Shown here: positions 46,101 to 58,100 of the stretch, piece after piece
How the letters are laid out: each line of letters opens with the position of its first letter
How positions within the stretch are numbered: position 1 is the stretch's first letter
NCBI GenBank assembly: GCA_036873755.1
Contig: JAVTVY010033782.1
Coordinates: 89,780-153,779, forward strand
Length of the DNA: 64,000 nt
Direction of reading: 5' to 3'
From: Hanleya hanleyi
Taxonomy: Eukaryota > Mollusca > Polyplacophora > Lepidopleurida > Hanleyidae
Translations under genes and position numbers: made by a program
Notes under the pieces: model-generated
Databases searched by the model: none
The model's input: the letters and a program-made list of their open reading frames with translations, nothing else
What the model was told of the DNA's origin: nothing

Positions 46101-49100
46101 TTCATTTTCTATTAAATATGTGGGTATTTTTATGATCTCCTGTGTGTTTACCTGAATGAGGTCACTGTGACCTATATCTTCAGAACAGTGGCCTTCTTTG
46201 AGAAAATATATAATCAACATTTCCTGGCTTATATGGTACTACACATGGAATGCTTTTATTAGGTCTGCTGATGTGTACCATAGCTATCTTTGGTAATATT
46301 ATACATGTATCATATCAAAATCAGTGATAGTTTCCTTAAACAGTTTATTATTGCCTTGTAGGTACTCTTCATTTACACATGGTAGTGTGGTTGAAGGGCT
46401 ACAGAACACCAACGGAAATGAGAGACAGAATGTCTTCAGATGAAGACTTTAAACACCGACTCCTACAATATCTTGACAGTGTGATCAAACAGCAGGCCCC
46501 AGAAGACTGCCCAAGGGAACAGATGGATATCGACAGTACTGGAGAAGTACCTGCTAAAGTTACACATATGGAACCGGATACTGAGAGTGATGTGGAAACT
46601 ACATCTGCTGAAGAGAAATACAAGACCTTCATGCAGCGTCCACCAGATCCAGCAGATCCAGAATATGAAAATAACAGGAAACAACACCTAAACAAGCTAG
46701 CAAAATACAGTAATAAGCACAGACACACTTTCACATGTACCAAATATGGATGTAAAGAATGTAGGTTTGATTTTCCCAGGGATCTTGTTCTATTTACCTA
46801 TGCAGACTGTGAAAATGTTATTATTATTCAGAGACATAATCAGTGGATTAATAACTATGAGGAAACTATTCTTCTCTGTACAAGGTCAAATATGGACATT
46901 AAGTTCTTAGGAAGTGGCAAGGACTGTCGCAGTTTGGCATTCTACATAACGGATTACCAAACAAAATCATCTCTAACCACCCATAATATTGTGGCACTCA
47001 TTGCTGCAGCTGTGAAAAATCTGGAGCTTGGTAAAAATGATGCAGATGCTAGTGATCACATAGCGAAGTCCAAACAAATGGTGGTGAAATGCCTGAATAA
47101 GGTGTGCAGCCAGGTGGAGATGTCGGCGTCTCATATTGCTGCACTTCTTCTTGGTCATAAGGATAAGTACACATCTGAGATATTCCACATTCTGAATATT
47201 CATTGCTTCTTGTCCTGGATTTCCTCCAATCCTGATGAAAATGATGAGTCAGAGGATTTCCAGGTTACTACAGGTAATGAAGGTTTGGTTCAAGTCAATC
47301 AGAGAACTGACTATTTGTCACGTGGCACCAACTTGGCACATAGCTCACTCTATGAATACACCAGCAGTATTCGCAAGGTGCCGTCCACTTCAGATGTCAG
47401 CAGATCCAAAACTGGAGGCACAGACAACAGAGGAAGAAAGATGAACGACAGGTTTCTGTATACTTATGACCACCCTCAAAGCCACACTCATCACCAAATT
47501 AAGCGTTCAAAGCTTGTGATTCCTAAGCTCTCCTACATTCCTCCAAGCCCAGAGAATAATGAGGAAAAGTTTGCTCAACTGATGCTAGTCCTCTTCAAGC
47601 CATTCACTTCCTATGCTGATCTACGTGGGAGTACTAACACATGGTTAGAGGAATTTCAAAATTTTCCATTTAAAGATATGGATCTCAGAAGAATCAACAA
47701 TGTCAAAGAAATGCACAGGGGGCTCAAGGAGAAAAAGGAGAAAAATGACAGGCGGAGACAAGAGATAGATGAAAGTGGAGAGCCTGACATAACAACCAAT
47801 GCTCATGAGCCTGATGGTGTCTACGACTATCTCTCTGATGAGGAAGAGGAGCTTGTAGATGACATTATGATAGACGAAATGGACGTATCAGAAGAGAATG
47901 ACATTGCTGAAGGAATTCAAATATTAATCAACAATGGAAAATTACCAGGCGACTCAAACAGTGATGACAACACAGACCGCATTAATACATATAGTCCAAT
48001 CTCAAACCAGTCATATTTGCCATCAAAAACCTGGCAAAAGGACATAGAGCACCACAGACAGAAAATGCTTAGTAAACTCCAAGAAGGTAACCAGGTACAA
48101 CCATCTTGTGTTGATGTCCAAGTCATGGAGTGTGACAATGTTGATGATGAAGGTGGTGAAAATAGTAAGGCGGTTCCCAGATTATTGTCTGGTTCCTCTA
48201 ATCAGATGATCCAAAACCATACCATACAACAGTTCAAACTTAATGAGAAACAACAAGAAGCCTTCAGGTATTTATCTTGTGAAAACATTTATATTTTTGT
48301 TACATTTTTGTGAAAAGAAATTGGAGTAATTTGTGACTTTTAAAAATAAAAATACATCAATGTATTCTAATTTCTTCAAATTCCAATATTTCAGGTTAAT
48401 GTCACGAAACCCACTTGCGAGAATTAATGGTGAGCAATATAAGCAGTTGCTATTGTACCTTGGAGGCCCAGGTGGCACTGGAAAAAGTCAAGTAATCACT
48501 GCGTACACCTATCTTCATGAATCCCTGGGGATAAGGCACACACTCCGCCTATGTGCATACACTGGCACTGCAGCAGCCCTTATTGGTGGGAGTACGCTCA
48601 GCAGTTTGGCTCAGCTTGGTAGGGGGCGCACAAGCCTTAAAAAGTTGGAGGCTACATGGTCCTCTGCTTGTACATGTGTGGATGATGAGACCTCACATGA
48701 CTGGCTGTGAAACTCTAGGAAGGCTCCACAGAAATCTAGTAAAAGCCAAGCATACAGACACAGAACCATTTGGAGGAGTGGACATGATTTTTGTTGGTAT
48801 GTACAGCCTCGATACTAATACAATGTTATACCGGTAGTATATTATAATGAACACTTAATCTAGGACTAATAAAATGGCACTTCAAAATTAATATATGAAC
48901 ATATTAGCATTACCTTTATTACCTACAGCAGACATGGATATATCTTTATTACCATTTTCGTTATATATCTATATAATTTCAGGCGATTTTAACCAGTTCC
49001 CACCTGTGAAAGGAACTCCATTGTACTATGGCAGTAGTCCAAGCACTCCTACGAAACCTGTGCGTAATCAGTCAAACATTGACAGAGAAGCTGGGAGAAA

Positions 49101-52100
49101 TCTGTGGCATCAACTGACTCATGTCATAATTCTCACAGAACAGATGCGCATCCAGGATGTAGAGTATAGTGGACTACTGGATCGTTTGTCTGAGGGAGAC
49201 TGTACAGACAATGACTATAATACCCTCCTGACCAGAGTGGCTGGGTCCACTGGAGTTAGTTTGTCATCAAACAAGTTCAAGCAAGCTCCCATTATTGTCC
49301 CTGGAAATGCTCTGCAGACGGCTATCAACAAAGAACATGTAATAGCACAGGGCAAAGCTACTGGTAACCAAGTTGGTATCAGTGTTTCTATTGACAAATC
49401 CACGAAAATTGAACTTACACCATCAAAAATTCAGCAAATCCAGCAACTACCAGCAACACGAACTGGAGGCCTTCCAGGCATGTGTTACATAGTGCCAGGA
49501 ATGCCCGTCATGCTAACTAACAATGTGGCAGTGGAACTGGCCCTCACAAATGGTGTGATGGGCACAGTTCACTCTGTAATTTCCCATTCATCAGAAATTC
49601 CATCAAAAGTACTTATTCACACATTCCAACATCAGCCTGAATCTTTGATAGTTCATTTTCCTTCTTCCAAATGTCCTAAATTAGATACTCTAGAAGTTGG
49701 CCATATCCCTGTGTATCCAATGAAAGCCAGTTTTTCACACAAATTCCCCAACCAGGAAACTACTACTTCAATATCCAGGACAAATCTACCTCTATTACCG
49801 GCCTACTCCTACACCTCATACAAATCTCAGGGAAGAACACTTCAATCTGCAATAGTTGATCTCATGCCGCCATCAAAGCAGCGTAAGATTGACACCAGTT
49901 TTGCATATGTCCCCCTTTCCCGTATCAGAAGATTAACTGACTTAGTCATCTTACGGAAATTTCCAAAGAAAGTGTTGAACAAAATGAAGAACAAAGATCA
50001 CTTGGCACAAGTTGCTCGATTTAAATCTTTTAAAGCTAACCCCGAAGACTAAAGCTACCCATAAGGTATTGGAGTAATGAATTAGACTAGTTGATGTTCC
50101 CAAGTTATTGATCATTTTCTTTTCATGTCACCCGATGTTCATTTCCCTATGACTTTTGTATAACAACTTCCATAGAATCCGTTCATTCACCACCACATCA
50201 TTTATCTCATCAATGAATTTACACCACTCACCCTCCTGGATTAAAGAGCTAGGGATACGTTCTGCTTGGTGAACAGAGCGAGGATTGATATATTCTACAA
50301 TTGTGTTATATTTTGCTATTTCAATAAAGCACACAGAATTTGATACACAGTATTGATATCTTTTATCTTTCACACAATTAGGTGACCTATAAACCTCGAA
50401 ATTTGAAAAAAAATGTCCAAATGCCTCCTAAGACAATGGAAATGCAAATGATATCTTCAATATATGAAGGAACTTGTAAAGGGAAACATTTGCTCACATA
50501 TATGTGAATATGTGTGACTCGTGGTGTATTTGATGAGGAGTGGTACACATGCTGAGTATACAAATGTTCCTACGAAGTAGGCTACTATCTGCAAATTGTC
50601 CGTTAGTCAGTGAGTGATAGAGTGAGTCCATCCGAATCCTTTCGTCGGCAAAATAAGGAGAACCGTTGACATTAGAACCTTGATTTTTTGCATGAAGGTG
50701 CATTAGGGGACTGTTACCAGCAAGTCCTGAGCTCAGCTACTTTTGATGAAAATTTCTGGTGATTTTTGATGAAAATCCCTAGTGATTCTGATTTGGGCTG
50801 TGCCCATCTTAGTATAGCCAGGATTTCAACTTGGGTGAGTGGATTTCCAAGAGTTCAGTGCGCGTCGAAGTCCTAATGCTTACCCTACTTCGTAGGTCCT
50901 GTGACGTTAGTCACACTGCCATGTTTGAATATAAATTGAGAGGATCGCGGCTTCAAATATCGCTTGTTAATAACTCCTAAAGTATTTATCAAAACTATCT
51001 GAACTTTCAGATTCCAATGACATAATTTTCAAACAAAATAGCGTGTGTGTTTGTTTTTGTATTTTTTTAAAATTTCGTCCTGAAAATGATCTGTGTGACA
51101 GTTAAAAGGATGGATAGTTTTGAAACGGTGGTAAACTTGATGAGACACTGTTTATCTACATTTTCGTGCGAAGTAGGCTCTCATTTGCAAATTGTCCGGT
51201 AATGAGTGAGTGAGTGAGTGAGTCCATCCGAATCCTTTCGTCGGCAAAATAAGGAGAACCGTTGATATTAGAACCTTGATTTTTGGCATGAAGGTGCATT
51301 AGGAAATTGTTACCAGCAAGTTCTGAGCTGACTTACTTTTGATGAAAATTTGACCTACTTAGGTGACCTATAACATTACGCTTGGACCCCCAAGTCATCT
51401 TCCTCACCCTACTTCGTAGGGCCTGTGACGTTAGTCACTACTCATGTGTAAAACACTGTGTTCAAATTTCATGACCGCTCCGTTGAATAGCATTGGAGTT
51501 ATTAGAAGATCAATCTGAAAAAAATGGTATCCAACAAGCAAAACTACCGGGGAGCGATTGTCATCCAGTTATGACTGGTAGTTTCTTCAACCAAGTTAAA
51601 TGACTTATAACACAGTCCAAATTAGTCTTAATTTTCAATAATATTTATTTAAATGTTTGAAGTTAATTACTTGATCAAATGATGACGATGTGTTAGATAA
51701 ACATGCGTGACTCGCTCGCAGTGCTCACCGACTAAATCCAGATCTAAGTCTTATCCGGCAGTTCATTTTCAAAGCTTACTTTTTGTACAAGGAAATTTTA
51801 TCAGCCTATGCAGTTGATTATCATGGTGGCTCATAGGGAACATCGACCTTTTAAAATAGTTTTTTTTACGTTATTCAATACTTTTCCTGATTTTCTTGCG
51901 TATTTTCTCAATTTTTCGCCTATTTTCTACAAACAGATTCTAGTTTATAACATAATTTCTTTAGATTTCTATAGTTTCTAGAAACGTTGTCATAAATAGC
52001 TGTATTATATATTCACCGAAAACCAAAGAAAACTCTTTGAAACGTTTCCACCGCAGTGTAAAGGTTTCCACCGCGGTGTAAAGGTTTCCACCTCGGTGTA

Positions 52101-55100
52101 AAAGTTTCCACCGCGGTGTGAAGGTTTTCTCCGCTGTGTAAACGTTTCCACCGCGGTGTAAAGTTTTCCACTGCGGTGCAAAGATTTTCTCCGCGGTGTA
52201 AACGTTTCCACCGCGGTGTAAAGGTTCCACCGCGGTTTAAAGGTTTTCACCACGATGTAAAAGTTTCAAAGAGTTTTCTTTGGTTTTCGGTGACTATATA
52301 ATACAGATATTTATGACAACGTTTCTAGAAACTACAGAAATCTTAAGAAATCATAATTAAAAAACTGGCATCAAACTGTTACAGAAACAATATCTTTATC
52401 TTTAAATTTCAGTTATCGATGCGATGGGAAAGCCTCTAGCCGGAATACTGGAAGGAGGCTTACAATGGTTGGGTTCATTTCACCAGTGCCTTAACATAAT
52501 ATCAACACCACATGACGAAAACACCACTTTGATTGGTGGTAATTACTGCTTGTTGAAAATACCTTTACCTTCGAGTCTGTTAGCCCTCCTGTCTGGTGTC
52601 GTCGGAGAGGTGAGCACAGGATCTACGCCCCAAGTCACTCAATATTATTCTCGTCTCGGGATATCCGTTTTTACTATATTGTTATTAATCTTATCTGGCC
52701 TGAGAGATAAGTGAAGTGAGCACTTTGTATGTGTTCAAAGAAATATATCAAAGTATATTCAAAGAAAATTCATTTCAATGACTGTTTTGAAAACTAAACA
52801 TATACTGTCACTTTAATAAGTTATTTCACCTTTAAAAATGTGTAAGGTGATAAATTGTGTCCTACAAGTTTAGTTTATCGAGTTAGGGAGCTACTGTGTT
52901 GTCGTTGTGTACCGTTTTCCATGTGGTGAAGACAAGCTAGCTTCCAACAGGCGACACGTTCCAATATTTCTCTCGTCGAATATGTATTGGCCGTTCGACA
53001 GACCATACTCTCTAAAAAAAACTAAAGTGGAATTTCATTCAAGTAAGAGTGCAAATTTCTCCACTCAAGCAAAAAGTTCACGGAAATCCACTTAACATGA
53101 GTGAGTTCAACTTGACTGGATTTTGAGTGAATTTCAATCAAACTTGAGTGAATTTCACTTACACTTGAGTGAATTTTATTCAATTTGAGCAGGATGAATT
53201 CTCGCGCTTTCTTGAGTGAACTTTTCCCACAAGTATTTTTGGAGAGTAGTTCGTTGATATTATGTTATGCTGCTACGGATCCGATTTTAAGGCTAGTACA
53301 GTTGTGCATATACCAATATAGTGATATAATATTTCAAGTAAATTTCATGTAAATAAAAAACAAAATTAACCGAAAGGAGAAATATTGTGAAAGAATGTTG
53401 GAATTGCATAATGTGTTCCGCCAATTTCGAACAAGAAAATACTGGCGAAATTACTGGGAAATGTTGTGGAGGAATGACTGGTGATCCCCATTTGTATCAG
53501 ATTTCCTGATTTGTCATTGTTCTTGAAAACCGCCTTTTAACTTCTTATTAAATATCACATGTGAAAATACAGATGTTTTGCATGAAAATTTTATCTACTG
53601 CTACATATCAGAGTACGATTGAATCCTCAAGTAGATAATATAATACCTCAGGTTACGTAAAAATATGATGGTGACCCCAATTTTGATCATTGATTTGAAA
53701 ATTGACGACCTACGTTAGTATACCTTTTGTAGAATATGATCAAAATGAAACATTTTTACGAGATATCGGGTACCATCCCAATATTACGTTATCATTGTTT
53801 TCGAGCAAGTTGATACAAAGGCTGGTAAATCATTTTTTTCAGAAACTGGTCAAGTCTGCAATTATACAGTACGGAGTGTGTATGCCTGACAGCTGTAGTG
53901 CTGGTGATGTCTCTAACATAGTCAATATCGGTAAGTGTAGACGTCACATCTGACATTGAGTTTTATGACGTCGTCCGGAGAATAATTTCCAAGTCAATAA
54001 TCGATAAAACTTTTCCGGTTAACAGAAAACACCAATTCAAAACAGGTATGAAATTAAATAAAAAATTATTTTGTTTGTTGTAAGAGAGAATCGGTTTTCA
54101 AAGATGGCAGGAAGACATCCTGATGTTCTATTCATGTAGTCCCTATCACTGGCAAATATTCTTCAATCCAAATGAATTTCCAAGTTGTCTAGAGAATAAT
54201 GCATCTGGGTTATGCTATGATTGTGACTGTTCATTTGAACACTGTGGTGATGTCAAACACATTGCCTCCAAACGGTTAAACATAATTAGACACAGGTTAC
54301 GAAACGTTGCGCCAGATCTCTTGTACTCTACGATCGTATTTTCCTGTCAATGGGCGATACATGTATGTATCACATCATTTGAGAAAATTAGAATGGAGGA
54401 ATTTGCTGGAATAGCCTTGACTGACAAGTTTATGTAATAATGTTCTGTGGCGTTGATTGAAATCCACAAATTTGTGACAGAATCTAGCAAATGTTACTAT
54501 GCGAGATATGTACGCACTGCCGATCCTACGATGTAGAAAATAGAGTGCGGATCTTTCGACTGTTTACTGAGAGATCGGCGCCATCTTGTTATTATGAAAC
54601 TGGTTGTGCCTTTTTGTTACAGGCGTCTCATCCGACATTCAATGAGGGGGAGATAACTCCCAATATAAGGGGAGATAACTCCCAAGATAAAACAACAAAC
54701 AACTCTTTAAGAAACAGGGAGACAGATTTTCTGCGTCAATAATCGAAATACCTTTCTCGTATGACCATTCCATCACGATTAGCGAGATGCATAGATATGA
54801 CACAACGGTATCATTCATCTAACAGACGGATGCGTTCTAGCTTTTATATAACCAACAAGACACACATTATCATCATTGTGCTGTCAGACCACTTGCGGGA
54901 GATATTTGATCTGTAAATTCGCGGCCAGTGCGAAATTAACGCTTTAAAAACAACACGAATAATGCACCTCATCAATCATGATTCGCGACAGCAACTGTAA
55001 TTGCAAGGGGAACATCTATGTCCAATTTAAGAAACTCCATGCAGTAGTTCCCAAGAATTTTCAATGACAACGTTTTAATAGGGAAATTCAAGATGGCTGC

Positions 55101-58100
55101 CTCGCGGCTATATTGAATTTTTGAATCGGACCAAAGAGGCAAGTTGCACAACAGGACCAACAGGACGTTTATACAAAATCTGAGAAAGATTCATGAAGTA
55201 GTTCCCGAGATTTACTAATAAAAATGTTTTTAAGATGGCCGCCTGGCGGCCATATTGAATATTCAAATTGAACTAAAGTACACATGTTGTACAACTAGAC
55301 CGGTGTACAAAATTTGAGAAAGATCCATGAAGTAGTTACCGAAAAATAATGATGACAAGATTTCCCTGGCAAATTCAAGATGGCCACCATGGCAGCCATA
55401 TTTAAAATCATATCGACAACGCATGAACAAATTCTGGTGTACTCATTGGAGGGGGGGGGGGGAGGGGACATGCATGCCAAGTTTCAGCTTAATCAGCCAA
55501 GCGGTTTCAGAGAAGAAGATGTTTGCGGACGACCCACGATGCACGATGGACGACTGACGACGGACGACGGACAACCAGGCCATGACACTAGCGAGAATCC
55601 CCTCCCCTAGGCCAGGTAGGATTAATAGATAGCAAAGGGACAACCATCCTGTGAGGAGTATACGTTAGCTGATTTAGACATTTCACTGTTTCACTCTTTG
55701 TCACTCATACAGGACTGATCCAACAGCTGCTTGGATCATTTTACGGAGAAGATACACCCACTGTAGAGCCGGTCTGTCACCAACAGGATAATGTATGGGC
55801 GGACAAAACAGTACTAGCAGTAATGTGAGTTTTTGAAGTGTTAGTTAATGTATTCAAATTAAGTATTATGGACATTTTGACGAATTTGAATACTTTCCTA
55901 ATGGATCGCACATGTGAAACGTCAATTCGGTGAAATATTTACAATGAACAGAGCGGCACATTTATAAAAATAACGATATTTTAGATGCAGTTACTATTTG
56001 TATGTGTTTGTATATGACGAATTTATGCTAAACACTTTGCTGCTAATTTGTTGTTGCCTATTTTCTTTCAGAAAAGCTCGTTTTGGCTTTGCTGAAAATA
56101 TAATTTGGTGTTCAATAATACTAAAATTCGCGGAATATTGAAAGAATATACTTTCTATTGCATAAGTAGTGTAGAATAAGGTAGTATAGAAAGCCGGATT
56201 GAAAATCATTGATATTGGTGAGGAAGCGGCCATTGACGTTCATCGTTGAAAAGTTGGTTGCCCGTCTCAGTCCTATAAGCACCCCCTCCTCTTCAAATTT
56301 CCCATCTATCCCTTGAGGCCAGCTACCTGTGGAAAGTACCTCAAACATTGGTCCTTGTTGTCCGTAAACATTCATCAATTTGTTTTCGCCCACATATCAT
56401 ATGCTGTACATATACTTTATCAGCATATGAATAACAGACCAATCATCCCTTTGCAGTGGCATCCTTTGTGTCATCGGGTTGTTGATTCTCACAGGAACTG
56501 TTTACGACATTGCTGTCGAATTATATGATAATCACAAAACATCTACCACGGCCAATGAATCCGAGGCATTGGACATCGAACAAGATATAGCGAAACCTCA
56601 GAATCCGGCTTCCAATAACATATCGTCGGTGACAGCCGAAATCGAATCCGATGAGCGTTTGCAGAGTCTACCATACAAGTCAAGCACTGGTGTTTACATG
56701 GTGAAGTCACCCTCGCCAGAAACAGGAATTGATGCGGAACCGGTAAATAGGCTTGGATTAACGCCCGGATTGAAGGCTTTTGAGAATTCACATAAACCTA
56801 CCGCTACTGCTAAAAAGTCTACATTGCGAGGTAGGGCTCCAGTTTATTTCAATATCAATTCAATTCAACTTTATAGCGACGTCTGTATGAATTACAATAT
56901 AAGGGGAGATAACTCCCAAGATAAAACAACAAACAACTCTTTAAGAAACAGGGAGATAACTCTGAACTTGGTCCCATGGGAATGAGTAGTAATATTAGTT
57001 AGTGCTGCTACTAGATTCTGACCAGCTTCTTTGAATACAAAATACATGTGTGAAGCATTTTATTATGGGTTCATACTAAAAATGAATGAAATAAAACAGA
57101 CTGATTGTTTTTTCTTCGCGTGAAGCATCTTATTATTGGCCAGTTTAATAGGTAGACATTAATTATGAGTAACTCCAGTGGCTTGACATGGGGTCTTTCA
57201 TGTGACACAATAGTTAGTACATTCACCACGCAGCAATAACAGCAAGACAAGGTTTACCCTCGATATCAGAATGACGAATCAACGGAATTGATACTATCGT
57301 CAATGGGTGAACTTTCCTGTAAGTTGCTATTATTTATACTAACGAGAATCCTCCTGTCTAGACTCATTGTTGCACCCAAACAGACTGTTGTTCTCCTTTG
57401 CCTCATGCTCTTACATCAAAGGCTCATTAATACGACACGTATACCTAACACCTGTACATTTTTTTCATTTCCAGAAATAATAGACCGTCCTCTGAGGGCC
57501 TTTTCCTTGTATACAAATGTGGAGAAACTGTTAAACACGGATACAAAGTCCGGGAACCTAGGTTCAGTTAACGGCATCCGGTTTATAAGCATGAGCTGGG
57601 TGATTCTAGGGCATTCAATAAGTGAACGAAAACTGAAAAGTAAGCGAGATAACTATCTATGTAATTGAAAAATAAATGAGTACCCTTTGGAAGTTGAGTT
57701 GCTTAATCCAAATTCTTGACGTTCTGAAATATAGCTATATTTTATATCATATAATAATGTTCAAATAAAATACTATTTTCATTAAAGCAATTGTAAAATT
57801 TATTTTCAAGCATTATATTTTCAACCATTAGATTTTACTGTTTATGGATTGTGACTCACATCGACCAAAAGTAATATGATACAAAAATGAAACTAAAGCT
57901 GTATCACAACGTTTAAATTTATGTTAAATATCAGTCATAGGTTTCATTCTGTTTCGACAGTGATGTTAGATATTGTGATGTGAGAAATATATTATCATAC
58001 GCGTGGTCGTGTGTCTGATTTTTATCACGCTAGTTTAAAAAAAAAATATACGAAACTCGCTAAAGCTCATTTCATATGAGTTTTATCAAACTCGTGTGAT

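Noticed and set aside
50128..50373. Minus-strand 81-codon frame after the Helitron stop
   Set aside because: Protein-like composition but no recognised domain and no splice context; it overlaps the likely Helitron 3' untranslated region.
51961..52253. Minus-strand repeat protein frames
   Set aside because: Translation of the CCGCGG minisatellite inside a MITE.
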